The notes below the pieces were generated by a model. The model had not been told where the DNA came from, made no database searches, and worked only from the letters and a program-made list of their open reading frames with translations. From positions 434,001 to 498,000 of the forward strand of contig NZ_FZMZ01000004.1 in assembly GCF_900187325.1 (NCBI RefSeq): a stretch of 64,000 bases of DNA, read 5' to 3'. Shown here piece by piece: positions 47,155 to 55,968 of this stretch. How positions within the stretch are numbered: position 1 is the stretch's first letter; each line of letters starts with the position of its first letter. This stretch comes from Virgibacillus ndiopensis (lineage in GTDB: Bacteria; Bacillota; Bacilli; Bacillales; Amphibacillaceae). Made by a program: the position numbers and the translations under genes.

Positions 47155-49326
47155 TTACATCGACAATTCCACTGAATTTGAACGTTTTCCTTCTATTTTT
47201 GTTAAAGGGTTAAATGGTACGACATAAAAATTTTCTTTCTGAAATAACGAAACATCATCGACAATAAATTCATTATCCCCTTTCACCTCACCAATACGTT
47301 TATCGATACCATCTTTTTCTTGATAAATACGATAAACAACACGATCATCTGGCGGACTTGTCCATGTCAATTTTCCCTTTACTAAGGAAAAACCACCGAA
47401 TTCATAACCGGCAGAAAGTTCTATATTTTCCGGCAGATTAATCGGTTTTGCTAACGCATCAACATTTTTTGGTTTTGTAAAAGCTGTTGTTAATGATTCA
47501 CGGTTGTCCAACTCTGTTAAAATAGCTTTTGTAAGCATTGTCGGATATTTACTTCCATCTGTTAAGTAATGTTTTTCATCCGACTTATCATATCCCATCC
47601 ACAATGCACTAACATACTCCGGGGTATACCCGACAAACCATGCATCTTTAAACTTACCATTTACAAATGGATGTTGAGTCGAACCAGTCTTTCCTGCCAA
47701 GGCTTTTTCGTATTCCCCATATTCGGCAGTTCCATGATCAACATTTGCCTGTAAAATTTCAGTCATGTTCCATGCAACTTGTGATGAGAAAACTGCCGTG
47801 GTTTCAGCTTCATTTTGAAAAATAACCTCATCATCTTGATCATATATTCGATCAATTGTATGGGATTCAATCGCTTCTCCAGAATGTGCAAACACTCGAT
47901 AACTTTCCATCATCTCTAAAGGGGTTATGCCTTTTGACAACCCACCTAATGCAATAGCTAATCCATTATCTGGAATCGTAATATCCATTTTAGTTAAATA
48001 TTCTTTTGCATAGGGAATTCCAATTTCATCGAGCAGCCAAACTGCTGGTACATTTTTCGACTTTATTAGAGCTTCATAAATGGAAACCGCTCCCGCATAG
48101 TTATTGTCAACATTTGTTACAGTATAACCATCATTATCCATTTTCTGGTCTGGTAAAAGCGTATAAGGCTGATAATCCTCTTTCATCATTCCTGGACCAT
48201 ATACAGCTATCGGCTTCATTGTAGAGCCAGGCTGGCGCTTTACGGTTACACGATTTAAGTCTCCTAGACTATAATCCCGCCCTCCGATGGCTGAAATGAT
48301 GGCACCCGTTTGCTGATCCATCATGACAAAAGCACCCTCTACTCCTGTCGTATTTCCTGGGAAATAGTCCTCTTTTTTAAATTGTTCATAGGCAATTTGT
48401 TGTGCAGTATCATTCATATTTACCACAATTCGATAACCACCGCGTTTTAATTCATCAATCGACAATTGATGATCGCTTGCCGCTTCTTTCATCACTAGGT
48501 CAACGTAACTGTCTGTCCACGGATTTGGTGTTTCTTCTTTTACGTGTAACCCCAATGTTTTGCCCTGTGCCTGAACGCGTTTTTCAGTAGATATCATACC
48601 CGCCGCATCCATGGCTTGAAGTACTGTATTCCTTCTTGTTAATGCCTTTTTTGGATGATTGATTGGCGAATAACCATTTGGGGCTTGTGCTAATCCTGCC
48701 AAAAGTGCCCCCTCTGTTACGGTTAACTCTTCAGCAGACTTAGAGAAAAATAATTGCGAGGCAGCCTCAATTCCGTATACACCATGTCCAAAATAGATTC
48801 CATTTACATATAACCCTAAAATCTTTTCTTTGGAAAACTCTCGTTCTAAATAAATTGCAGCCATTACTTCTTTTGTCTTTCGCATCCATGTTTTATCATT
48901 GTGTAAAAACAAATTTTTTGCCACCTGCTGCGTGATGGTGCTCGCTCCCTCAACCTTTTTCATAGCAACGATATCTTTAAATACTGCACGTGAAACAGAT
49001 TTAAAATCAACGCCAGCATGATCATAAAAACGTCGATCTTCAATTGCCACAAACGCATTTTTTACATGCTCTGGAACATTGTTAATATCGATAGGAGTCC
49101 TATATTCATGGTATAATGAAGCTATGACTTTACCGTCTTGGGTTTCAATCGTTGTTTTTGCGTCTAGAATTAAATCTTCCTCATCGACAACTAGTTTTCC
49201 ACCGAATAAAATAATGAAATAACCGATCAACCCGAAAAATATAATAAAACCAGCTACAAATAATGTCCATTTTACTTTAGTAGGAATTGATAAAAGTTTT
49301 TCATATTTGTTATTCTTTTTGTTCAT
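47155..49326 (-). CDS. pbpF: Class A penicillin-binding protein (PbpF type)
   Basis: 723 aa. One N-terminal membrane anchor (WTLFVAGFIIFFGLIGYFII); a GT51 glycosyltransferase with FVAIEDRRFYDHAGVDFKSV and STITQQVAKNLFLHNDKTW; a transpeptidase with SxxK in RQPGSTMKP, SKN in LIKSKNVPAV and KTGST; and a C-terminal fibronectin-III-like domain. It polymerises and cross-links peptidoglycan outside the membrane. Lies before hemE on the same strand, 101 bases apart, as in B. subtilis. Confidence 0.94.
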   Translation of the reverse strand: MNKKNNKYEKLLSIPTKVKWTLFVAGFIIFFGLIGYFIILFGGKLVVDEEDLILDAKTTIETQDGKVIASLYHEYRTPIDINNVPEHVKNAFVAIEDRRFYDHAGVDFKSVSRAVFKDIVAMKKVEGASTITQQVAKNLFLHNDKTWMRKTKEVMAAIYLEREFSKEKILGLYVNGIYFGHGVYGIEAASQLFFSKSAEELTVTEGALLAGLAQAPNGYSPINHPKKALTRRNTVLQAMDAAGMISTEKRVQAQGKTLGLHVKEETPNPWTDSYVDLVMKEAASDHQLSIDELKRGGYRIVVNMNDTAQQIAYEQFKKEDYFPGNTTGVEGAFVMMDQQTGAIISAIGGRDYSLGDLNRVTVKRQPGSTMKPIAVYGPGMMKEDYQPYTLLPDQKMDNDGYTVTNVDNNYAGAVSIYEALIKSKNVPAVWLLDEIGIPYAKEYLTKMDITIPDNGLAIALGGLSKGITPLEMMESYRVFAHSGEAIESHTIDRIYDQDDEVIFQNEAETTAVFSSQVAWNMTEILQANVDHGTAEYGEYEKALAGKTGSTQHPFVNGKFKDAWFVGYTPEYVSALWMGYDKSDEKHYLTDGSKYPTMLTKAILTELDNRESLTTAFTKPKNVDALAKPINLPENIELSAGYEFGGFSLVKGKLTWTSPPDDRVVYRIYQEKDGIDKRIGEVKGDNEFIVDDVSLFQKENFYVVPFNPLTKIEGKRSNSVELSM

Positions 49327-49504
49327 ATTTCACCTCTAGACATGATTGTTTTTTACAATCACACCGTATAGTATACGACAAATTTCACCAATCCGAAAGA
49401 ATAATACTCAATGTTATTTAATACTAATTCTAAATACTAGTAGATTAATATTATTTTCATAGGGTATGAATAACTATAAGAATTTTTTGAGAGGAGATGT
49501 TAAC

Positions 49505-49999
49505 GTGAAAGCATACATGACAAATGGTTCGTTCGATTTTTTATCTAAACTTCAAGAAAAATACCCAGAAATCCATTTTTATTTCATGGCTGGAGGCGGA
49601 AGTGCATTAGCCTATTATGAGGATTATAAAAAAAACGTTTTCGCTGCTGGAAGGGAATATCACGTTTTACAGGATAGCGGAAGTATTGTAAAAAAGGGAT
49701 ATGTCGTGATGAATAACATAACGGTAACAGAGGATGGGACAGCAGCGTTTGAGGATCGCTTTAAACAACGGGCGGGCGAAATTGATAAAATGCCTGGGTT
49801 TCAAGCGTTTCGTTTATTAAAGCCTAAAAAAGGAAATACATACGTTGTGTTTACGCAATGGGCTTCAGAAACTGACTTCGAAAACTGGAAAAACTCTGAT
49901 ACGTTTAAAAAACAGCATCAACACGGGCCAACTAAACCACCAGCATTTTTTGCAGATAAACCCTTTGTTACTACCTATACCATGATTGATCAAGATTAA
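49505..49999 (+). CDS. hmoB: Haem-degrading monooxygenase HmoB
   Basis: 164 aa from the GTG at 49505 (GAGAGGAG upstream; an ATG at 49466 lacks a site). The C-terminal ABM domain (NNITVTEDGTAAFEDRFKQR, then GEIDKMPGFQAFRLLKPKKG and WASETDFENWKNSDTFKKQH) matches B. subtilis HmoB/YhgC along its length. It opens the haem ring and releases iron. Divergent from pbpF and the haem-synthesis genes. Confidence 0.93.
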   Translation: MKAYMTNGSFDFLSKLQEKYPEIHFYFMAGGGSALAYYEDYKKNVFAAGREYHVLQDSGSIVKKGYVVMNNITVTEDGTAAFEDRFKQRAGEIDKMPGFQAFRLLKPKKGNTYVVFTQWASETDFENWKNSDTFKKQHQHGPTKPPAFFADKPFVTTYTMIDQD

Positions 50000-50000
50000 C

Positions 50001-50030
50001 GGGAGAGAAGGATAATCCCTCTCTCCCGCT
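50001..50030 (+). terminator. Terminator-like hairpin after hmoB
   Basis: GGGAGAGA...TCTCTCCC stem overlapping the hmoB stop region, followed by GCTTATTTT. Confidence 0.6.
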
Positions 50031-50119
50031 TATTTTCCTGCTATACTAGCTAAATAAATCGCTATTCACCTAAACTTTATTGTTTATTAACGTCGTAGTT
50101 TCAGTAAAATGCTACGTTA

Positions 50120-50300
50120 ATTAATGCTAGGGGGTTCGTTTCGGAAATACATTTCGCTTTCCGCGGGCTCGCGCTGAGCCTCCTCGCTCGCAAAGACCAC
50201 TCCCTGTGGGGTCTCAACGTCTTCGCTTTCCCGCAGGAGTCTGAGGCCGTCCCTAAGGTGCGCATCCGCCCGCAGCGATCCCGGACGACGATAGAGAGTT
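50120..50300. repeat. GC-rich Bacillaceae intergenic repeat, copy 1
   Basis: Much higher GC than its surroundings. It has the core GCTTTCCGCGGGC...GAGCCTCCTCG, then CTTTCCCGCAGGAGTCTGAGG and CCGGACG. The reverse-oriented relative lies at 60045-60180. Such elements recur in Oceanobacillus/Virgibacillus-type genomes with several internal inverted repeats. The rest of the 50031-50410 gap shows no gene. Confidence 0.65.
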
Positions 50301-50410
50301 AGACTTAATTATTTAATCACTGACGACACATTTTATGTATCATGTGTCAAAAAACAATATTTTACTAAACATCCTAATTAAAAAACTAGATACGCACAGT
50401 AGCTAGTCTT

Positions 50411-50890
50411 CTATTTTACAACATATTCATTAAAAAACGCTCTAAACATTTCTTCGGATTGGGATCCTGTAATCCTGTCCACTTCTTTCCCATCTTCATA
50501 ATATACAAGTGTCGGTGTTGCTTCGATACCATACGTATTCCAACCATTTTCAAACTCTAACAGATTAAATTTTTTCATATCCACACCTAATTCATCAGCT
50601 ATTGGAACAAGATATGGCGTTGTATTTTGACAATGTACACATGTTGGGCTAAAGAAATAAACTACTACATCTTCTTTATTATCTAACTTCTTTTCTAATT
50701 CATCTGGTAAAATTATATTCTGATATAATGGATCGTCTAATTGATCTATCGTCGCTTGGTCTAAATTATTTGTGCCATATGGATTATCAGTATTCTCGAT
50801 TGCCTTATCATTTTTATAGTCCATTACAAAGTATAATGCTATAAATAAAACGACAATTACAGCAAGGATGATGAATAATTTCTTTTGCAT
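50411..50890 (-). CDS. Membrane-anchored thioredoxin-like thiol oxidoreductase
   Basis: 159 aa. An N-terminal membrane anchor (KLFIILAVIVVLFIALYFVM) is followed by a thioredoxin fold with C84-V-H-C87 (FFSPTCVHCQNTTPYL) and the cis-proline IEATPTLVYY. It acts outside the membrane. It lies three bases after the DsbB-type gene, so the pair forms a disulphide-forming system; here this protein is the DsbA/BdbD-like partner, though shorter than BdbD. Confidence 0.88.
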   Translation of the reverse strand: MQKKLFIILAVIVVLFIALYFVMDYKNDKAIENTDNPYGTNNLDQATIDQLDDPLYQNIILPDELEKKLDNKEDVVVYFFSPTCVHCQNTTPYLVPIADELGVDMKKFNLLEFENGWNTYGIEATPTLVYYEDGKEVDRITGSQSEEMFRAFFNEYVVK

Positions 50891-50893
50891 CTA

Positions 50894-51322
50894 TTATTTC
50901 CCCTTTTGTTGTTTTAGTAAAATAATATGAAGTACAAAAATTACAATAAACGCGACTCCAGCTAAGAACGGTATTGTGATGAAGCCTAAATAATTTACGT
51001 ATTCGGTATTACATGGAATAATTCCACATGATCCGCCGGTTTCGTGTAACACTGGTAATTTCTGAATCAAATAATGATATGCAGAAACAAGCATACCTAT
51101 ACCACTTAAAATTAGTCCTGGTAAAGCGATTGATAAATCTTTTTTAATAGCTGCAACACCATAAATAATAACTAATGGATACATCAGAATGCGTTGGAAC
51201 CAGCATAATTCACATGGTATATACCCCATAATTTCTGAGAAGAATAAACTACCAAGTATTGCTATTAGTGCCTGGGCCCATATCACTAAAAGAATAGTCT
51301 CACTAGAATTGGAATTTTTCAT
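50894..51322 (-). CDS. bdbC: Disulphide formation protein BdbC (DsbB family)
   Basis: 142 aa, four transmembrane helices. Redox pairs C37/C40 (GYIPCELCWFQRI) and C99/C104 (GGSCGIIPCNTEYV) are those of BdbC. It re-oxidises the partner thiol oxidoreductase and passes electrons to quinone. First gene of the two-gene operon. Confidence 0.92.
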   Translation of the reverse strand: MKNSNSSETILLVIWAQALIAILGSLFFSEIMGYIPCELCWFQRILMYPLVIIYGVAAIKKDLSIALPGLILSGIGMLVSAYHYLIQKLPVLHETGGSCGIIPCNTEYVNYLGFITIPFLAGVAFIVIFVLHIILLKQQKGK

Positions 51323-51379
51323 TTATGTAAACTCCTCCAATTTAATATACATTGTTATTATACAAGCGCAGTTGTAAAA

Positions 51380-51418
51380 AAACAAAAAAGAAGATCCCCC
51401 AGAACCCTCTTCCTGCTT
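51380..51418 (-). terminator. Terminator after liaR
   Basis: GAAGA...TCTTC hairpin followed by TTTTTTGTTTTTTT on the minus strand, ~20 bases after the liaR stop. Confidence 0.65.
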
Positions 51419-51432
51419 TATTTTATTACAAT

Positions 51433-52062
51433 TTAATGAATTAATTTATTTCGATGCACATAAACAGCCGCCTGTGTCCTATCATTAACACCTAGCTTCC
51501 CTAAAATATTGCTTACATGTGTTTTTACTGTTTTTATTCCGATATAAAGTTTTTCGCTAATTTCTTGGTTCGTCATTCCATTTCCGATACAAATTAACAC
51601 TTCTAACTCTCGATCGGTTAAGTCATCATGTGCCCTTCTTTGTGCAGTTCTGTATTTAGACATCATTTTCCCAGCTACCTTTGCCTCGATAACATTTTCA
51701 CCACTTGCAGCTTTCTTAATAGCATCAGTGATTTCTTCTGCTGTTGATGTTTTCAAAATATAACTAAATGCACCAGCTTCAATTGCAGGAAAAACCTGTT
51801 CATCATCGTAATAGCTAGTCAGAATAATTATTTTACAATTCGGCAATGTACGCATGATTTTAGAAGTTGCATCAATCCCTGTTCCATTCTCCATCATCAA
51901 ATCCATTAGAACAACATCTGGTTCCAAATCGATAACCAGCTTGGCACCATCATTTCCACTACTAGCTTCCCCTACCACTTCTAATACATCGTCAGTTCGT
52001 AAATAGGCTATGATACCTTTTCGGACGATATCATGATCATCAACTACGACTACTCGAATCAT
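51433..52062 (-). CDS. liaR: LiaR/VraR-type response regulator
   Basis: 209 aa. Receiver domain with DD at 8-9, phospho-acceptor D54 (VVLMDLMMENG), T/S and K near 82 and 104; LuxR-type helix-turn-helix at about 145-205 (LTDRELEVLICIGNGMTNQE). It is the output of a cell-envelope-stress two-component system. Follows liaS by 14 bases. Confidence 0.9.
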   Translation of the reverse strand: MIRVVVVDDHDIVRKGIIAYLRTDDVLEVVGEASSGNDGAKLVIDLEPDVVLMDLMMENGTGIDATSKIMRTLPNCKIIILTSYYDDEQVFPAIEAGAFSYILKTSTAEEITDAIKKAASGENVIEAKVAGKMMSKYRTAQRRAHDDLTDRELEVLICIGNGMTNQEISEKLYIGIKTVKTHVSNILGKLGVNDRTQAAVYVHRNKLIH

Positions 52063-52076
52063 AATTTCTCCCCCCT

Positions 52077-53114
52077 TTAAAAAGGAATTCGTATATCAAT
52101 ATACGTTCCTTCTCCCACATTTGATCGAACTGCAAACGTACCACCTAATTCAGCGCTTCGTTCCTTCATTGTCTTTAAACCATATGACGTTTTCCGATCT
52201 GCATCCTCATCAATATCAAATCCATTACCATTGTCACTTATATGTAAAAACAATTCATTAGCACGATGACCCAGCTGTAATTTTACTTCTGTTGCATTAG
52301 CATGACGTAAAGTATTTGATAACGATTCTTGAATAATACGAAAAACATGCTCTTCTGTTGTTTCAGAGAGGTTTAAGTCTTCATCAATTTTTAAATTAAA
52401 TTCCAGTTTGCTTTTCCGCTTTAATTCATTAATCAATTTCTTGATACCAGATGCCAATGGTTCACCAGATAAATGTACAGGTCGAAGATGTAACAAGAGT
52501 GCGCGCATTTCCGTTTGCGCTTTTAATGCTGCAATCGCAACCTCTTGCATCTGTTCTTTTGCAAGTTCAGGTTTCTTCTCTAATTGTTTCACTGCCGCTT
52601 CTGACATCATGGTCAATGCAAACAATTGTTGACTGACCGCATCATGAAGGTCCCTTGCCAATCGTTGCCGTTCTTCAATTACAGCAGCTTTGTGCGCCGA
52701 TTTGGCGAAATCCGATTTTTCATCAGCCATCCGTTGTAATGATTTCACTTGATTTTGTAATTTCTCACCTAATTCATTCAACTCATTGCCAATTCTAGTA
52801 ATCTCATCTTCTTCATTAAAAAAAACACGAGAGGTATAGTTACCATTGGTGAATTGCGTGATTAAAACAGATAGGTAATCTAACCGCTCTTTCATATCAC
52901 CACTTGATTTAAATCCAACATAAAACGATAAAATCAAAGCCAATATGACATACAATAATACAAATACAAATATACTTGTCACATTCAGCCATGCCGGAGC
53001 AATTAACACATGTATAGAAAGTAAAATCGATAATAAAGTAACTGTCGTTAAAAACGTACTATAAAAATGGGAACGAATATAGCTAAAACGTATACTACTA
53101 AAACGTTTTTTCAT
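52077..53114 (-). CDS. liaS: LiaS/VraS-type sensor histidine kinase
   Basis: 345 aa from the ATG at 53114 (AGAGGGGGG upstream). Two N-terminal transmembrane helices with a very short external loop, a HAMP-like linker, HisKA_3 phospho-acceptor in EERQRLARDLHDAVSQQLFA, and a HATPase with DNGNGFDID. This is an intramembrane-sensing kinase of envelope stress (lipid-II antibiotics) held inactive by LiaF, encoded upstream. Confidence 0.9.
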   Translation of the reverse strand: MKKRFSSIRFSYIRSHFYSTFLTTVTLLSILLSIHVLIAPAWLNVTSIFVFVLLYVILALILSFYVGFKSSGDMKERLDYLSVLITQFTNGNYTSRVFFNEEDEITRIGNELNELGEKLQNQVKSLQRMADEKSDFAKSAHKAAVIEERQRLARDLHDAVSQQLFALTMMSEAAVKQLEKKPELAKEQMQEVAIAALKAQTEMRALLLHLRPVHLSGEPLASGIKKLINELKRKSKLEFNLKIDEDLNLSETTEEHVFRIIQESLSNTLRHANATEVKLQLGHRANELFLHISDNGNGFDIDEDADRKTSYGLKTMKERSAELGGTFAVRSNVGEGTYIDIRIPF

Positions 53115-53127
53115 TATTTCCCCCCCT

Positions 53128-53889
53128 CTAGACTCTATCCACAAGGATTGAACCAGCTTTTAGTTTCAATCTTATATCTATTTTTCGAACTGCATTTTCA
53201 TAGTCCGTAGATTCATAGAACACATTTCGATTAACGCCATCTGCTGATTCACCCAGTACATTAATCTCACCTGCTTTGACAGAAGCATCTATTCGAAACG
53301 CAAGGTTTTCCGGCAACAATATTTGTACGTCACCTGCCCAGCTATTGATCGTGATCGGAATTTCTTTTTCCGGGATAAATGCTTTCGTAAAATCAATGTA
53401 GTAATTTCCAGCAGCATTAAACAAGTCCATTGGTTCCACTTTCCAATTAGGTTTCTTAAACTCGTGATCACCTATCGAGAAGCGGTTCCCCTTCCTTTTG
53501 CTTTCAACATTATTGTCTTTTTTACTATCTGTCATGATACTGAATTTCATCCCACGCCCGGGTTTCCCAATAATGCTAAAACCAATATAAATGATTAATA
53601 GTGGCCATAATTTAAATACATCGGAAAAGGTAAAGTTAATCACATCAAAATATCCGAGTAATAATAATACTCCAAATATGATTAAAAACGAGCCCCCCAT
53701 CCAGCTTCCGCCCCATTTTCTAATATCATTCGTAAACCACTTTATTCCGAATACGATAAGAATTATTGGTAGTAGCAAATTCCACACATCTGTAACATCA
53801 AAATAAATGATATCAAAGTTTGCCAAAACCAGTACTGCCCCAATAACGATAAATAATAGTGCCATAAGATTTCGGAGCATTTCAGTCAC
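53128..53889 (-). CDS. liaF: LiaF-like negative regulator
   Basis: 253 aa. Four transmembrane segments in the first ~105 residues, then a C-terminal LiaF/DUF2154 domain (PITINSWAGDVQILLPENLA then FRIDASVKAGEINVLGESAD). In B. subtilis LiaF inhibits LiaS until envelope stress. It stands between an MFS gene (5 bases away) and liaS; no liaI/liaH genes are adjacent. Confidence 0.88.
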   Translation of the reverse strand: MTEMLRNLMALLFIVIGAVLVLANFDIIYFDVTDVWNLLLPIILIVFGIKWFTNDIRKWGGSWMGGSFLIIFGVLLLLGYFDVINFTFSDVFKLWPLLIIYIGFSIIGKPGRGMKFSIMTDSKKDNNVESKRKGNRFSIGDHEFKKPNWKVEPMDLFNAAGNYYIDFTKAFIPEKEIPITINSWAGDVQILLPENLAFRIDASVKAGEINVLGESADGVNRNVFYESTDYENAVRKIDIRLKLKAGSILVDRV

Positions 53890-53894
53890 CCTTT

Positions 53895-55133
53895 CTACTC
53901 TTTAAAACTCAAAATATGTTTGTTCCTAAAATTAATTGCAGCAATGAGTGTAACAATAATTCCACCAATAAATATAATAACTTGAATGCTGACTCCCATG
54001 GCTAACAGCAATGAAGTTACAACATATGATACCGGGACTAGCCCGGTTGAGACCGTCATCAGAAAACTCATCATCCTGCCTAACATTTTTTTCTCCGTTG
54101 TTTGTTGAAGCATCGTCATTAAAGGAATGTTGACCAATTGAATTAAAAAGCCCATTGTTGCTACGATAAATGCAACTAGATATAAATTGCCAGATATTCC
54201 TATCATTGAATAAAAAATCCCTAACAGAATTAGACTTATTAAAAGTACAGTCCCCTGTTTTTTTAACTTTATTGAGGCAAGTACAATTGCTCCAACAAGT
54301 GCTCCTATCCCCATGGAAGTTTCAACAGTCGCCAATCCCAGTGCACTACCTTGAAATATATCTTTTATTATTATTGGAAGACCAATTGACAGTGGACCTG
54401 AAATGAAAAAGTTTAAAAAGAATCCCAAGATCACAACTGCAATAACCAGTTCGTTTTTCCTGGCATAACTAAATCCTTCTTTTAAGTCTTCCCACGGTGT
54501 TTTCTTCTCACTTTCAACAGCTTGTTGTGGCAATTTGATAAACAATACTGCTAATGAAGATAAAAGAAGCATAACAAATGCTACTGAAAAAACACCTTCA
54601 AATCCTAAGAACGCAATTAAACTACCACCCACTGCAGGTCCTAAAATCGGACTAATTTGTGCTGTCATTTGAATAAGTGAATTCCCTCGCTGTAACTGAT
54701 CTTCCTCTAAGATCATCGGTGTCATGGAATTCATTGCTGGATAACTTAAGGCATCCGAAATTCCAAAAACAATAGCCATAACAATTAAATGAACAATGGT
54801 TATGGAGTCAGTCACAATAAAAAATAGTAATACTACGATTAACAGTGCTCTGGATAGATCAGATAAAAAAAGTATTGTTCTCCGATTAAAACGATCTGCA
54901 ATTAACCCTCCTGCAGTTAATAATAACAATCTTGGAATTGATGCCGCGAGAAACAGCATACCGAAATAAAAACGATTATCATTAATGGATAGCATTAACC
55001 ATTCAGAACCAATTAAATAAACATAATAACCCGGTGAAGAAAATAGAGCTGCAATAAATAAAAAGAGAAAATTTCGATTTTTGAAAACAGGAACTTTCCC
55101 CTCATTTACTATGTTAGCATGCGTAGTTTCCAC
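53895..55133 (-). CDS. MFS transporter (MFS_3 type, drug-efflux-like)
   Basis: 412 aa with about twelve transmembrane helices. GGLIADRFNRRTILFLSDLS is the loop 2-3 motif, and PAMNSMTPMILEEDQLQRGN the motif typical of MFS_3 macrolide/enterobactin-type exporters. It is the first gene of the tightly spaced MFS-liaF-liaS-liaR cluster, suggesting a role in export during envelope stress. Substrate unknown. Confidence 0.85.
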   Translation of the reverse strand: METTHANIVNEGKVPVFKNRNFLFLFIAALFSSPGYYVYLIGSEWLMLSINDNRFYFGMLFLAASIPRLLLLTAGGLIADRFNRRTILFLSDLSRALLIVVLLFFIVTDSITIVHLIVMAIVFGISDALSYPAMNSMTPMILEEDQLQRGNSLIQMTAQISPILGPAVGGSLIAFLGFEGVFSVAFVMLLLSSLAVLFIKLPQQAVESEKKTPWEDLKEGFSYARKNELVIAVVILGFFLNFFISGPLSIGLPIIIKDIFQGSALGLATVETSMGIGALVGAIVLASIKLKKQGTVLLISLILLGIFYSMIGISGNLYLVAFIVATMGFLIQLVNIPLMTMLQQTTEKKMLGRMMSFLMTVSTGLVPVSYVVTSLLLAMGVSIQVIIFIGGIIVTLIAAINFRNKHILSFKE

Positions 55134-55304
55134 ACATAACGCCCCTTCCGTTTTATCTTACCCATATACTAATGGAAAGCGCAACATTAATTAACGACCT
55201 GAAGAATGTTTCTTCCTCCGCCTTAAGACTGAGTCAGCTGAAACTGTTATTATAGGTTTTAAAAATTTTTAATAGGGAATCGTAACTATATAAATAAAAA
55301 TAAA
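55134..55304. other. Intergenic region between the MFS and ferritin-like genes
   Basis: No gene. It contains the divergent upstream regions; no confident promoter or operator boxes could be assigned. Confidence 0.4.
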
Positions 55305-55397
55305 GGCTGTTTTCGAGAAAGATTGTTTTTGAAGTGGTGAATGTTGTCTAATTCTAACAGTTGAAATATAAAAACAACAATCTCTTATAAAACAGCC
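55305..55397. mobile_element. MITE-like inverted-repeat element
   Basis: 93 bp. The terminal arms GGCTGTTTT...AAGATTGTTTTT (55305-55330) and AAAAACAACAATCT...AAAACAGCC (55370-55397) are imperfect inverted repeats of ~26 bp. Both flanks carry similar AAATAAA-rich sequence that could be a target duplication. No coding capacity; likely a non-autonomous remnant of an insertion sequence. Confidence 0.5.
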
Positions 55398-55424
55398 AAA
55401 ATAAATAAAAGGTTGGGATAGTAT

Positions 55425-55859
55425 ATGAGTGACGAATTACAACAATTAATTGATGGATTAAATGAAGATTTATCACATGAATATGGAGCAGCAATCCAAT
55501 ACACATACAGCGCATCGGTTGTTTCAGGTTTATATCGCTCTGCACTAAAACCATTTTTTGAAAGCGAAATAAACGATGAACTTGGACATGCACTATACTT
55601 ATCAGAGAAAATAAAGACGCTTGGTGGTACACCGACTACAAAATCTGCTGATGTCGAACAGCCAACAGAGGTTAAAGCATTACTTGAGGCAACATTAACA
55701 GCCGAAAATGATACGATTAAACGTTATGAAAAACGAAAAAAACAGGCTGAAGCATTAGGCTATACCGAGCTTGTTGTTAAATTAGAAGACTTAATTTCCG
55801 ATGAAACTCATCATAAGGAAGAGGTTGAACGATTACTCGCCGACCCGCGATTAACTTAA
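55425..55859 (+). CDS. Ferritin-like (bacterioferritin-type) protein
   Basis: 144 aa four-helix bundle. Di-iron ligand pattern E19, E52-x2-H55 (NDELGHA), a Glu near 103 in TAENDTIKRYEKR, and DETHHKEE at the end. Related to bacterioferritin/Dps-like oxidoreductases; likely oxidises or stores iron, or detoxifies peroxide. Single gene with its own terminator. Confidence 0.85.
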   Translation: MSDELQQLIDGLNEDLSHEYGAAIQYTYSASVVSGLYRSALKPFFESEINDELGHALYLSEKIKTLGGTPTTKSADVEQPTEVKALLEATLTAENDTIKRYEKRKKQAEALGYTELVVKLEDLISDETHHKEEVERLLADPRLT

Positions 55860-55879
55860 TATAGATTGCCCCCCTTTTT

Positions 55880-55911
55880 AAGGACAGCTTTGATTAGCCG
55901 TCCTTTTTTCT
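55880..55911 (+). terminator. Terminator of the ferritin-like gene
   Basis: AAGGACAGC...GCCGTCCTT stem with one bulge, followed by six T. Confidence 0.85.
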
Positions 55912-55968
55912 TTGTTCATTCATAAGTGTTATAATAGTAAGAAAAATTAGTTACAGGAGGATTTACCG

